From: Niabella sp.
GTDB taxonomy: Bacteria > Bacteroidota > Bacteroidia > Chitinophagales > Chitinophagaceae
Length of the DNA: 64,000 nucleotides
Direction: 5' to 3'
Assembly: GCA_017744795.1 (NCBI GenBank)
Contig: JAGIAQ010000009.1
Coordinates: 1-64,000 of the forward strand
The position numbers were made by a program, and so were the translations under genes. Below the pieces are notes generated by a model, which worked only from the letters and a program-made list of their open reading frames with translations, was not told where the DNA came from and made no database searches. This document shows positions 47,785 to 58,267 of this stretch, in pieces (position 1 is the stretch's first letter; every line of letters begins with the position of its first letter).

Positions 47785-48750
47785 TTAATGCTCTCTTTTT
47801 ACTAGTTGCTGCGCAAGCTCTTTTAATGGGGCTTTTCTTTTTGACACCACTGCCATATCGTCAAAATGCTGTAACGCCTCGTTCAGGAACCGGCTTTTTA
47901 ACTCCAGCGCCCATTCATCCACTTTGCAATCGCGGTAGATCTTTAAAACCTTCTCCACTTTTTCGGGTTCATTTCCTGCCAGCAATTGATCCAGTTCCCG
48001 TTTTTGAGCGCCGGTTGCCGTTTGTAATGCCCGTATCAGTAAAAACGTCTTTTTGTTAGCCAAAATATCGCCGCCGGCCTGTTTCCCGAATTTCTCCGGG
48101 TCACCAAAGGCATCCAGGTAATCATCCTGCATCTGGAACGCCAGTCCGATCTTTTTCCCGGCCTGATACAGCAGGTCCAGGTTCCCCAGGCTGCTACCGC
48201 CCAAAATGCCGCCCAGTTGAAGGCTTGCCGCCAGCAGCACCGAAGTTTTTTGAGTGATCATTTTCAGATATTCGTCAAAGGTGACATCCGTTCGCTGTTC
48301 AAAATCCATATCCAGCTGCTGCCCTTCGCAAACTTCAGCCGCGGTCTGACTAAAAAGATGCAGGACACGCTGAATCAATGATACATCAATAGCACCGATA
48401 TATTGGTAAGCCTTTATCAGCATCACATCTCCCGCCAGGAGCGCCGTGCTTTCATTGTATTTGGTATGTACTGTTGGTTTACCTCTTCTCAACGGGGCCT
48501 TGTCCATAATATCATCATGGATCAGCGTAAAATTATGAAACAGCTCAATGGCCGCAGCAACCTGCCAGGCATCCCGGCTGATCGCTCCAAATAGTTCATT
48601 GGCCATTAAGCATAAAATGGGACGTAATCTTTTTCCGCCCAGCGACAAAAAATAATCATTGGGTTCATATAAGGTCCGGGGGGCGTTTGGAAAATGCGAT
48701 TTGTCAAACTTCTCTGAGAACAATGCCGATAATTCTTCAAATGTATGCAT
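47785..48750 (-). CDS. Polyprenyl synthetase family protein
   Basis: GGKRLRPILCLM, HNFTLIHDDIMDKAPLRRGKPT, LAFQMQDDYLDAFGD. Confidence 0.95.
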   Translation of the reverse strand: MHTFEELSALFSEKFDKSHFPNAPRTLYEPNDYFLSLGGKRLRPILCLMANELFGAISRDAWQVAAAIELFHNFTLIHDDIMDKAPLRRGKPTVHTKYNESTALLAGDVMLIKAYQYIGAIDVSLIQRVLHLFSQTAAEVCEGQQLDMDFEQRTDVTFDEYLKMITQKTSVLLAASLQLGGILGGSSLGNLDLLYQAGKKIGLAFQMQDDYLDAFGDPEKFGKQAGGDILANKKTFLLIRALQTATGAQKRELDQLLAGNEPEKVEKVLKIYRDCKVDEWALELKSRFLNEALQHFDDMAVVSKRKAPLKELAQQLVKREH

Positions 48751-48924
48751 GCCTCAAAAATAGTGGTTCTTCCTCAATTATCGCTTTTTTGGGGCTTTGG
48801 GCGGCAGGATTCTTCTCCAACTACAGTCCGCCGCCCGCCTCCTATCCCCCGCTTTCGGCGGGGGTATATCCGGCTAAGCGGCGCAGCCCGTCAGCGATGG
48901 AATTGCTATCGGCAACATGTTAAA

Positions 48925-49040
48925 GCTTGGCAATGCCACGAATGCACGAATAGGGCAAAGATGCGCATATCTCAGATTTGCCAAGTGCCAGCATACGCAT
49001 CAAATATATATTCGTGAATTCGTGGCCAAGTTCATTTGCT
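48925..49040. repeat. Palindromic repeat, GCCACGAATGCACGAATA...TATTCGTGAATTCGTGGC family
   Basis: Arms gccacgaatgcacgaata / tattcgtgaattcgtggc. Confidence 0.8.
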
Positions 49041-51034
49041 CATTTTTTCTTGCTACCGCGCGTCTTCTTTGGTGCAGCGGGCGCTTCGGGTTTCACCCAA
49101 TGGTAATCCAAAACTCTTTTTTCAATATTTGCCGCTACAACCTGTATCCGCACCTTATCGCCCATCGTAAATTTGGTGCCGGTGCGCATACCGACCAGCG
49201 CATAGTCAGCTTCCGAATGTTTAAAGGAATCATATTCTGCCAGGCTGGTCATGCTTACCATACCCTCACATAGATGATCCACTGTTTCTGCCCAGAAACC
49301 AAACTTGGACACGCCGCTCACAATCGCATCAAAAGTTTCGCCCACAAACTGCTGCATGTATTCTACTTGTTTATATTTATTAGCACTGCGCTCGGCTTCC
49401 ATAGCAGCGCGTTCTCTTTCACTGCAATGCTTGCATTTTTCTTCCAGCTTTTTATCAGCACGGGCGCGGTCTTCCAGGATCTCTTCCAGGATGCGGTGCA
49501 CCATGATGTCCGGGTAGCGGCGTATCGGCGAAGTGAAATGGCAGTAATTCTCGAACCCCAGCCCATAGTGCCCGATGTTGGAGGACGTGTATTTGGCTTT
49601 TGCCATGGTACGGATGCCCAGCTGCTGCAGCACCGCTTCTTCGGGCCGGCCTTTTATGTCTTTGAGCAGTTTATCAAAAGAAGCGGCGATTGATTCGGCG
49701 CTGGAAATATCAAATTTATAGCCGAATTTATTGGCAAATGCCACAAAAGGCAACAGCTTTTCTTCGTCCGGCGTATCATGTATGCGGTACGGGAAGGGCA
49801 GCGTTTTATTATTGATCTTTACTTTGGATGCTGATTCTGCCACGTATTTATTCGCCAACAGCATCAGCTCCTCTATCAGCTGGTTGGCTTCTTTGCTTAC
49901 TTTGAGCATAATACCTACCGGTACGCCATTTTCGTCCAGCTTAAACCGTACTTCGGTCGAGTTAAAATTGATCGCCCCTTCGTCAAAACGGTTCTGGCGC
50001 AGCCGCTGCGATAATTTATGCACCGTAAGCAGCTCCGCTGCGTTATCCCCTTCTCCTGTTTCTATGATCTGCTGTGCGTCTTCATAGGTGTACCTCCGGT
50101 TGGAGTGAATAACCGTTTTCCCCAACCAGTATTGCTTCACTTCGGCCTTGTCATTCAATTGAAATATCGCCGAGAAGGTCAATTTATCTTCATTGGGTCG
50201 TAAGGAGCACAACACATTAGAAATATGTTCCGGCAGCATCGGGTTTACTCGATCTGGCAGGTAAACGGACGTAGCGCGCTGGTACGCTTCATCATCCAAT
50301 GCGGTACCGGGGGTCACATAATGACTTACATCGGCTATATGCACGCCTACTTCGTAATTTCCATTTTTTAAAACGCGGAAGGAAATGGCATCATCAAAAT
50401 CCTTGGCGTCTTCGGGATCAATGGTAAAGGTCAGGATCCCCCGCACATCCTTGCGCTTGGCAAGGTCCTCCTTCGTGATCACATCCGGAATGCGATTGGC
50501 AACTTCCATGGTTTCATCAGAAAAAGATAAAGGAAATCCTTTTTCCAGCAAGGTTTCCTTCATCGCTATATCGCTGGCCCGGGCCTCATCCAATATAGAA
50601 AGGATTGTTCCTACCGGTCGTTTATCTTCTTTTTCCCAGCGCAGCATTTTGGCAACCACTTTTTGACCATTCAGCGCCCCGTTCAGGTTTTCCTCTGGTA
50701 TATAAATATCAGGCAGCCCTTTTTCTCTGTCGCCCACAACAAAACCAAAACCCCGGTTCATTTGCAGGGAGCCGATAAATTCGGTTCTGCCCCGCTGCAC
50801 CACTTCCGTGATCTTGCCTTTCAGTTTTGCGTCAAAACCAGAGGTCAGCTTTACCCGAACCGTATCGCCATCCATCGCATTGCGCAGGTCTTCCGGGCGG
50901 ATCATTATATCTTCTTCCAGATTCGGTACAATCACAAACCCGCGCCCCGACTTTGTAACTTCCAGTACACCTTTCAACAATTGTTCACTACCGGAGCTTG
51001 CTTTGGGTTTTCTTTTTTTTGTTTTTTTTGCCAT
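49040..51034 (-). CDS. rnr: Ribonuclease R
   Basis: TFTIDPEDAKDFDDAISF, YLPDRVNPMLPEHISNVLCSLRP, GHYGLGFENYCHFTSPIRRYPDIMVHR, C-terminal S1. Confidence 0.96.
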   Translation of the reverse strand: MAKKTKKRKPKASSGSEQLLKGVLEVTKSGRGFVIVPNLEEDIMIRPEDLRNAMDGDTVRVKLTSGFDAKLKGKITEVVQRGRTEFIGSLQMNRGFGFVVGDREKGLPDIYIPEENLNGALNGQKVVAKMLRWEKEDKRPVGTILSILDEARASDIAMKETLLEKGFPLSFSDETMEVANRIPDVITKEDLAKRKDVRGILTFTIDPEDAKDFDDAISFRVLKNGNYEVGVHIADVSHYVTPGTALDDEAYQRATSVYLPDRVNPMLPEHISNVLCSLRPNEDKLTFSAIFQLNDKAEVKQYWLGKTVIHSNRRYTYEDAQQIIETGEGDNAAELLTVHKLSQRLRQNRFDEGAINFNSTEVRFKLDENGVPVGIMLKVSKEANQLIEELMLLANKYVAESASKVKINNKTLPFPYRIHDTPDEEKLLPFVAFANKFGYKFDISSAESIAASFDKLLKDIKGRPEEAVLQQLGIRTMAKAKYTSSNIGHYGLGFENYCHFTSPIRRYPDIMVHRILEEILEDRARADKKLEEKCKHCSERERAAMEAERSANKYKQVEYMQQFVGETFDAIVSGVSKFGFWAETVDHLCEGMVSMTSLAEYDSFKHSEADYALVGMRTGTKFTMGDKVRIQVVAANIEKRVLDYHWVKPEAPAAPKKTRGSKKK

Positions 51035-51042
51035 ACCGTCTT

Positions 51043-52110
51043 CTAAGGTTTTTCAAATTTTTTGATAAAATCAGCAATCAAGATATTAAATTTTTCCATG
51101 CCGCCAAACAAAAAGCGGTGCCTTACCGGTAGCGCATAAACCGGAAAATGCTGTAATTGTTCTTTAAATTGCTGCAGGCGTGTACTGTCTTTCTCTGTTG
51201 TGATCATCGCCGCCGTACCGGCAGGCAGCCCTTTAAAAGCCTGCAGAATGCGATCAATATCGGGTTCCTGAAAATCATAATGATCATCAAAATAAAAGGG
51301 CACAATGGCTTTACCATGCTTCTCCAATTCTGTTTGGAGGGGAAGTGGATTGGCTATGCCCGTAACCAGCAACAGGGTTTTAACAGAATCGAAATGCAGC
51401 TCCGTTCCGCCGAAAACCGGCACCGGTGGATCGTACGCGAGGGTTGCATAAAACAATGCCTGCTGTTCCTTAAGTTGGATGGACCGGGTTGCCAGATGCG
51501 CCGCGTCCTGTGTTAAACGTTCCGGGCATTTGGTTACCACGATGCACTGGGCACGGGTGTAGTTGGAGCGCAGGTCACGCAGTTGCCCGGCGGGCAAATA
51601 ATAGTCTCCTGTAAATATATTAGTAAATTCCGTAAGCAGAATGTTGAACCCGGCTTTAACCGCCCGATGCTGAAAGGCGTCGTCCAGGATGATCACTTCA
51701 GGTTTTTGATCGGGTAAAATAGTTTGCATTGCCTCCGCGCGGCGCTCTCCGACGGCAACGGTAACGGCAGGAAATTTTTGGTGAAACTGCATTGGTTCGT
51801 CGCCAAGGTGGGCAGCGGTGCTGTTACGATCAGCAACAAGCACTCCTTTGGTTTTTCTGCCATAACCGCGACTAACCACTGCAATTTTATATTGGTCTTT
51901 TAACAGCCGTACCAGGTATTCAACCATAGGTGATTTGCCGGTACCTCCTACGGAAAGGTTCCCGATGCAGATAACCGGAAGTGAAAAAGAGGTCGATTGC
52001 TTTAATCCCGAATCATATAAAAAATTAAAAAACCGGACACCGGTAAGATAAAGCCAGGAAACGGGTAGTAACAGTTTATTCTTTTTTTTGATAAGGTTTT
52101 TAAAACTCAT
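51043..52110 (-). CDS. lpxK: Tetraacyldisaccharide 4'-kinase
   Basis: VICIGNLSVGGTGKSPMVEYLV; VVSRGYGRKTKG; LGDEPMQ; ILDDAFQHR. Confidence 0.96.
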   Translation of the reverse strand: MSFKNLIKKKNKLLLPVSWLYLTGVRFFNFLYDSGLKQSTSFSLPVICIGNLSVGGTGKSPMVEYLVRLLKDQYKIAVVSRGYGRKTKGVLVADRNSTAAHLGDEPMQFHQKFPAVTVAVGERRAEAMQTILPDQKPEVIILDDAFQHRAVKAGFNILLTEFTNIFTGDYYLPAGQLRDLRSNYTRAQCIVVTKCPERLTQDAAHLATRSIQLKEQQALFYATLAYDPPVPVFGGTELHFDSVKTLLLVTGIANPLPLQTELEKHGKAIVPFYFDDHYDFQEPDIDRILQAFKGLPAGTAAMITTEKDSTRLQQFKEQLQHFPVYALPVRHRFLFGGMEKFNILIADFIKKFEKP

Positions 52111-52669
52111 AAATCTCCTGCGGAGTGATACAATAGTTTAAAGGTATGTCAAATTCATCAGTGTCCTCAATTTTGGGGATCGGCTCAAAATAACTTAACC
52201 CTATTTTAATAGCATCCGGCCGTGCCAGTTTCAGGTATCGGTCATATACGCCTCTGCCGTAGCCCACACGGAACCCCGCTTCATCAAAGCCCAGCAGGGG
52301 AACCAGGATCAGGTCAAAGCTTTCCGGGGCGGCCGCCTGCCCATTTTCCGGTTCGCTGATGCCCAAATTATTTACTTCGAAAAAAGTAGTTTCTGTAATC
52401 CGGATGGCATTCATGATCCCTTTTTGCTGATCAAAAACAGGGTAAGCGATCTGCATTCCTGGGTTGCGGAATTCCAGGTAACCCAACAGCGCATCGGTGC
52501 TGACCTCCTTTTTACCCTCCATTGCAGCATAAGTAAGCACAGCGTGAACCGGTGGTAATGCCAGCTGCTGAAATTGAATCAATAACAGGTCGTCCCAGAC
52601 CCGTTGCTCCCTGGCGCTGATCGCCCTGCGCTTTTGCAGGTATATTTTCCTGACCTCAGTTTTTAGCAT
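52100..52669 (-). CDS. 5-formyltetrahydrofolate cyclo-ligase
   Basis: LILVPLLGFDEAGFRVGYGRGVYDRYL motif. Confidence 0.92.
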   Translation of the reverse strand: MLKTEVRKIYLQKRRAISAREQRVWDDLLLIQFQQLALPPVHAVLTYAAMEGKKEVSTDALLGYLEFRNPGMQIAYPVFDQQKGIMNAIRITETTFFEVNNLGISEPENGQAAAPESFDLILVPLLGFDEAGFRVGYGRGVYDRYLKLARPDAIKIGLSYFEPIPKIEDTDEFDIPLNYCITPQEIYEF

Positions 52670-52766
52670 TAGTAAAAATAACAAAAACCGGCCATGCGAG
52701 GTTTATCGCCTCCGGCGATGTTTTAAAACATTAAGAATTAAGGTTCATTAAGGGAAAACGGGTAGG

Positions 52767-55010
52767 TCATTTCGGCGGAGTAAATTTTGGCAGAATATAG
52801 CTGTATACGGCATACCGCAATTCACTCCAGGCACTGGGCTTTGGAAAAGGAAAATCGGGGAACAACTGTTGGGTATCGGGTACAAATGCGATTTTCACTT
52901 TTATGGCACTCCTGTTTTTTGTGAGCTTTGCGGGGATCAAAAACTCATCATCCCGGAACCGGCGGTTAGAAGTTTGGGTGCGGCTCCATCGCGGATCCAG
53001 CTCGCCCGGCGGGTCTGAATACAGTGCCGTATTGGCACCGGCCAGATACCATACCCCGGCCTCTACCCAATGTTCCTGCCCCTCGGGCCCGGATACATCT
53101 GCAACAGACACAAGCGCGGTTTGATTGGGGAAACTGTAATCCAGTGTCCGCCGCAGCAATACGCCCTGGTTATCAGCAGCCAGGTGCACTACAAAGTTCG
53201 AAGCGCCCCGTGTATATCTTCCATCTTCCGTATGCGCGGGATAAACTTCCCGGCCTTTTTCTTTGTAGCCCGGGATCTGATTCGTATCAAACGATGCCGG
53301 AAACTGATCGATACCCAACTCATAACGGGACGTAACGGATACAACGGGTGAAGCCTCGGGTGAAGTATACGCGTGTTGCTTTTCGCTTTGGATATTGCCA
53401 ATGTCTATGGAATCAGTTTTAATCAATGACGGCGCGGGAAGGCCATACCAGTAGGAAACGGCCTCGTAATGCTCGGTTGACAGGTTTTCTCCGCCGTGTT
53501 CAAAACCGATAACTGCCCGTCTCCCAAAAGGCATCATGTCGGCCAGCAAAAACCGGTAGGCCGACTCAATCCTGTCCTTTGCATTCTGCGCTTTATCCTT
53601 AGTGACAGCCCCACAAGGATGGCCGGCAAAAGGCAGGGTCATATTCTCTCCGCCCCAGTAGTCGCCGCCGCCGCCCCACTCTTCCGTTCCCGTACCGTAC
53701 GCTTGCGGGCTTTGGCTGTCGTCGAAAAAGAATCTCGGATCCCCCTCCAATGTTCCCAAAAATGCGTTGTGCGAAAAAATAAACGAATTGCCCACAAAAC
53801 TACCCGACCACTCCTGATGCCCTTCAGCCCCTTTGGTGTCCAGGAATATCATGTCCTTGCCCGCCTCAGGCTGCGGAATATCCGTATAAGTGGCATGAAA
53901 ATAACTGCTTGTAACAGGAGCGGTTTTCGAAGGCTCATATCTTATTTCATAACCAATGCTTGCAGTACCGGGTGCGATCCCGGCAAGCTCAAACCGTGCT
54001 GATTTAAAAAAGGGCATCGGGTAATAACAGGCTAATTCCACTTTCTTATTGGCGTAGTCAAAACGGATATTGACGGGAAAGCCTTTTACCAAATACTCCC
54101 GGTTTTCCCGGTTGTACAGTGTGCCGGCGCCAAAGAACAAACACAGCGGAGCGTCGATGGACGGATGTGTTGCTCCATCCCAGGTTACCTGTAATCTTAT
54201 GCGTTCAAGATCCATAGCCTGTTCCAGCGGCAGTATCAGTTTTACAGCCCTGATGCTGGATGCTGGAGTTTTAATGGATGCTAACAATACTTTTTCTCTA
54301 TCGAGTTTTATAGTTCCGGTTTGTTTTTTTATCATTTTTGGGGCAATATCTGTTCCGGAGCGGTTGATCAGTTCCAGCACGTCCGCGTCCGGACGCTCGC
54401 TGATATTCCAGGAACGAATGGGGCGCGACACATTTTTTTCATTAGCCAGTAAGTGATAAATGTAATAACCGGTTCCGTAGCGGGTACGCGCATACGCGAT
54501 CCGCAGTGAGGTTTTAAAGGGCATTGGTGTCCAGATCAGGTCGGCACCCTTAGTGGCAGACCAGGTCCAGTTCAGCGGCTCAGGAAAGGCAGCTTCGGGA
54601 ATGAACGTGGTGTTTTTAGAGTTTCTTTTTGCACGAAGCGGATCGGATGTTCCCGTTTCTTTAATAATATTATCTTTTCCATCAATTATAAAATGCCAGG
54701 GGCTTCCGTGCCAGTGGTTTGCTCTGAAAAAGTACAATATCCCCTTTCCTTTTACGTCCAGCGAAACATTTTGATCTTCTTCATTGGCAAAAAGATAATG
54801 ACCGGCATCTGCCGATTGGTTGGCGCCGTCACGGTCGTAAGTACTGCGCATATACGCCCGAACACCAATCCGCTGCTGCGGCCACAGATCCCACATACGG
54901 TAGGCATCCATTCCAACAGGTGTAACCGGAAGGTCCAGCTTAAACGTTTGTGCATTTAGATACGGACAAAAAATAAGAATACTATACAATAGTAAAATTC
55001 GGGAGCTCAT
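52767..55010 (-). CDS. DUF2961 domain-containing protein (glycoside hydrolase family 172-like)
   Basis: YGTGTEEWGGGGDYWGGE and AHMRSTYDRDG-like N-terminal motifs. Confidence 0.88.
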   Translation of the reverse strand: MSSRILLLYSILIFCPYLNAQTFKLDLPVTPVGMDAYRMWDLWPQQRIGVRAYMRSTYDRDGANQSADAGHYLFANEEDQNVSLDVKGKGILYFFRANHWHGSPWHFIIDGKDNIIKETGTSDPLRAKRNSKNTTFIPEAAFPEPLNWTWSATKGADLIWTPMPFKTSLRIAYARTRYGTGYYIYHLLANEKNVSRPIRSWNISERPDADVLELINRSGTDIAPKMIKKQTGTIKLDREKVLLASIKTPASSIRAVKLILPLEQAMDLERIRLQVTWDGATHPSIDAPLCLFFGAGTLYNRENREYLVKGFPVNIRFDYANKKVELACYYPMPFFKSARFELAGIAPGTASIGYEIRYEPSKTAPVTSSYFHATYTDIPQPEAGKDMIFLDTKGAEGHQEWSGSFVGNSFIFSHNAFLGTLEGDPRFFFDDSQSPQAYGTGTEEWGGGGDYWGGENMTLPFAGHPCGAVTKDKAQNAKDRIESAYRFLLADMMPFGRRAVIGFEHGGENLSTEHYEAVSYWYGLPAPSLIKTDSIDIGNIQSEKQHAYTSPEASPVVSVTSRYELGIDQFPASFDTNQIPGYKEKGREVYPAHTEDGRYTRGASNFVVHLAADNQGVLLRRTLDYSFPNQTALVSVADVSGPEGQEHWVEAGVWYLAGANTALYSDPPGELDPRWSRTQTSNRRFRDDEFLIPAKLTKNRSAIKVKIAFVPDTQQLFPDFPFPKPSAWSELRYAVYSYILPKFTPPK

Positions 55011-55149
55011 GTGCAGGTATCGTTATTTAAAATCGGGCAAGATTCCCGAAGATAAGATAATTCAACCAATGTTAAGCAGCACCCGAGAAACTCACATTTG
55101 CCGTTTCACTCCTCACGATACTATACACCATTGCACGATTTGCCTAGCA

Positions 55150-55689
55150 CTAGTTATTAATAAAAACCGAAAAGATGGTGGTACCGTAATTTTTTTCGAA
55201 ACTGTATTTTTCAAACTGCTTGTAATTATTACGGGGCGTATGTTCCAATACAAACCAGCCCTCGTCATTCAGCAATTGTTTTTCAACAATGATCTTTGGC
55301 AGCTCATCAATTGCAGTTAATGCATAAGGCGGTCCCGCAAAAATAAAATCATAGGTGGTGGTACAGGATTCCAGGTATTTGAAAACATCCATTTTTACAA
55401 ATTTCATGTTTTCAATTTTAAGCGCCGTAGCCGTCTTTTTTATGAAATCGAACATGGTATTATCCTTCTCAACAATAGTCAGATCGCCGGCGCCCCTGCT
55501 GGCCAGTTCGTAACTGATACTGCCGGTCCCCCCGAAAATATCGAGCGTTTTCATCCCCTCAAAATCTATCCGATGCTGCAATACATTAAATAGTCCTTCT
55601 TTGGCTACGTCCGTTGTGGGACGCGTGTAGGGCATTTTTGAAGGCGGATTAATTTTTCGTCCCCCGAGGGATCCTGCTATAATGCGCAT
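55150..55689 (-). CDS. rsmD: RsmD family 16S rRNA guanine-N2 methyltransferase
   Basis: MRIIAGSLGGRKI, RPTTDVAKEGLFNVL, LDIFGGTGSISYELASRGA; catalytic-motif variant AGPPY. Confidence 0.93.
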   Translation of the reverse strand: MRIIAGSLGGRKINPPSKMPYTRPTTDVAKEGLFNVLQHRIDFEGMKTLDIFGGTGSISYELASRGAGDLTIVEKDNTMFDFIKKTATALKIENMKFVKMDVFKYLESCTTTYDFIFAGPPYALTAIDELPKIIVEKQLLNDEGWFVLEHTPRNNYKQFEKYSFEKNYGTTIFSVFINN

Positions 55690-56477
55690 ATAGCAGCCTG
55701 TTTTAAGGTGGTAAAATAATGTGCAGGAAACGGCAGCGACTGTTCGTCCATCCAGCCGGCGTTCAGTAAATGAATATTCAAAAAATAGTCGTACAATAAC
55801 CGGTACAATTTCGAATCGGCTTCCACAAGTCCGGATATATACAACTGTACTTCCTGTTGTGACAGATCATACACTTCGGCGATCTTTAATAAATAAAATA
55901 AGAGGTCATCCGGCGCCCGGAAACTATAATATTGTGCCAGCAATAATTGCTCATCCCGTGTTACTACAACAGAACAGTTATTGTCGATAATATTTATATA
56001 GATCGCTGCGCCGTTCCGGAGCTGCAGGGCTTCTGTGATCCGCACACTTTGTAAATGCCAGTAGGACGCTCCCGGCAGATCAGCGATGCATTGATTCAGC
56101 AAAGTGAACGGCACGGAATAATTAACCGCTATTTGTTTATCAACAATCTCCGTAAGAATGTGATCCTGGATATTGCCACCCGCCAGGTGCAACAAGGCGC
56201 TGTTATCGCCATCATTTAATTCTACGGGAAGCAGTGAATAAACCGGGTAATCAAAAAGGATCAGTTTCTTCTGACAGGAATCTTTTAGCGCAGGCAACGC
56301 TGCGGTTATCCCGGAAAGTGAAGTATGAGAGGTGTCAAACCACTTCAGTTCTCCAAGTCTGGAACCCAATGTATCACAAAAGGCGTACGCAAAATACCCC
56401 GGGCCGGCTTGCGCCACCAGTACACCATTTTCAGGGTCAATAAATTGACCGCCATCTATTTCGAATCGTGCCTGCAT
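55677..56477 (-). CDS. DUF3822 family protein
   Basis: FFLxL-type actin-like fold pattern; overlaps rsmD, an arrangement common in Bacteroidota. Confidence 0.78.
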   Translation of the reverse strand: MQARFEIDGGQFIDPENGVLVAQAGPGYFAYAFCDTLGSRLGELKWFDTSHTSLSGITAALPALKDSCQKKLILFDYPVYSLLPVELNDGDNSALLHLAGGNIQDHILTEIVDKQIAVNYSVPFTLLNQCIADLPGASYWHLQSVRITEALQLRNGAAIYINIIDNNCSVVVTRDEQLLLAQYYSFRAPDDLLFYLLKIAEVYDLSQQEVQLYISGLVEADSKLYRLLYDYFLNIHLLNAGWMDEQSLPFPAHYFTTLKQAAICAL

Positions 56478-56625
56478 TGCTGAATTATAGTGGGCAAACG
56501 TACAGAAATAAAATGAAAGGAGAATGTTAATTGAAAAGCTTTCTCCGTGTTTTTCTGTTTATCAGTGGCAAAAAAATCAGCCGCAAAAGCGCTGAAACGT
56601 GGAAAAATATAGTGCTTCTAATTCT

Positions 56626-57861
56626 TTACGGATACAGCAAATATTTTTTCCGCATTTTTTTATAATCGGAAAGGCCAGGCTCCCAGGAGGCGCGAATGGC
56701 CGCTTCCGATTTACCATCGATAATCTGCTGACGGAATAAACCATTGCCGATCAGGTTTTCGATCTTGCCCATCTCCCTGCTCAGCTTCGAATCAAAGAAT
56801 TTTTCTTTATGAGGTGACGCATTGTATAATTCAATGATCCATTGGAGATTGATCTTTCCGCTTTTGCGCAATTTTGTTACATCATAATTACGAAGATCCA
56901 GCCCATAGCAAACCTGATCCATAAACAAAGGCGTTTCCGCCATTCCTTTTATGGAGACCGGGGTAAAATTAAAGGTGTATTTTCCTTTTAACTCCGGGCT
57001 GCCCAATACGGTGAACGGGAACTGTGTTCCCCTGCCCAGATTAATATATGTGCCTTCAAACATACAAGTGGAAGGGTATAACAAAATCGATTGTTGTGTA
57101 TTTAAATTAGGTGAAGGTTTTACTGGCAAGACATAAGGCATGTCATGATTATAATTGGCAACCTTTATAATCTTCAGTTTGCATTTTTCTTTATTCGCCA
57201 GCCATCCTTCACCGTTCGCCATCTGCGCAAATTCAGCAACGGTTAATCCGTGCGACATGGGGATGGGAAACATTCCGATACCGGATTTGTATTTCATATC
57301 CAGCACGGGTCCATCAATAAGGTAGCCATTCGGGTTGGGCCGGTCCAGGATCAGCATTTCTTTACCATTTTCCGCACAGGCTTCCATCAATCGCGCCAGC
57401 GCATTAATATTGGTATAAAAGCGTACGCCTACGTCCTGCAGATCATAAACCAGGATGTCCACATCGGCCATATCCTCTTTACTGGGTTTGTTTTTAGGGC
57501 CGTATAAAGAAATGATGGAAATACCTGTAGCAGGGTCGACCTCATCTTTAACTTTAGCGCCGGCACTGGCATTACCTCTGAAACCATGTTCGGGGCCAAA
57601 CACTTTTACAATATTTATGCCCAGGCTTTTAAGACTGTCTACCAGGTGCCGCTTTCCGATCACCGAGGTAGGGTTCCCCATCACTGCCACGCGCTTTCCC
57701 TTCAAATAGGGCACATATTTTTCTGTTTGATCGGCTCCGGTTTTAATTGAATGCTCCCTGGGCGGATGCTGTCGATCCTCTTTTTTATTTGCAGGTGCCT
57801 TGATAAAAGAACAGGATAATATTCCTGCTACAAGCAATCCTTTTATAGTGTTTCGTTTCAT
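56626..57861 (-). CDS. DUF1343 domain-containing protein (NamZ-like exo-beta-N-acetylmuramidase family)
   Basis: GKRVAVMGNPTSVIGKRHLVDSL, FGPEHGFRGNASAGAKV, DVDILVYDLQDVGVRFYTNINAL. Confidence 0.94.
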   Translation of the reverse strand: MKRNTIKGLLVAGILSCSFIKAPANKKEDRQHPPREHSIKTGADQTEKYVPYLKGKRVAVMGNPTSVIGKRHLVDSLKSLGINIVKVFGPEHGFRGNASAGAKVKDEVDPATGISIISLYGPKNKPSKEDMADVDILVYDLQDVGVRFYTNINALARLMEACAENGKEMLILDRPNPNGYLIDGPVLDMKYKSGIGMFPIPMSHGLTVAEFAQMANGEGWLANKEKCKLKIIKVANYNHDMPYVLPVKPSPNLNTQQSILLYPSTCMFEGTYINLGRGTQFPFTVLGSPELKGKYTFNFTPVSIKGMAETPLFMDQVCYGLDLRNYDVTKLRKSGKINLQWIIELYNASPHKEKFFDSKLSREMGKIENLIGNGLFRQQIIDGKSEAAIRASWEPGLSDYKKMRKKYLLYP

Positions 57862-58015
57862 TGGACTAAAATACAAAGGGATTGGATAAATGTGAAGAAT
57901 TTATTTGGCTCCTTGTTTTCCACAATTGAGGTTTATGCAAAAAACGGGGGTATTTTTGTGAAAGCCTCCGTTTGACAACACCTATGCGGGATGGTTTTAT
58001 TCTGCTAACGCTAAT

Positions 58016-58267
58016 ATGGAAACGCTATGGATATTATTAACCTTAACGGAACAATTAATTATGAAGAACTTAAAAGACAAGCAGCTTCCGTTCTTAACGG
58101 ACGACGATACATTAACACCCTATCACTGGCAGAGGAGCATGGCCGCCTTGCGGGAGGCAGAAGAAATGTCGAACCATCCTTACTCCTACGAGCAGGCACT
58201 GGAGCAGGTAAAAAGGGACGAAGCAATGCGCCGGAGAGAGCAGGAAATACTTAGTTCTTTTTATTGA
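58016..58267 (+). CDS. Small hypothetical protein; overlaps a second plausible +1-frame ORF at 58027..58254
   Basis: 83-aa ORF ending EQALEQVKRDEAMRRREQEILSSFY; alternative frame starts MDIINLNGTINYEELKRQAASVLNGRRYINTLSLAEEHGRLAGGRRN. Confidence 0.45.
   Translation: METLWILLTLTEQLIMKNLKDKQLPFLTDDDTLTPYHWQRSMAALREAEEMSNHPYSYEQALEQVKRDEAMRRREQEILSSFY

Noticed and set aside
53496-54002. 168-aa plus-strand ORF
   Set aside because: Antisense to the DUF2961/GH172 CDS; amino-acid composition is not protein-like.
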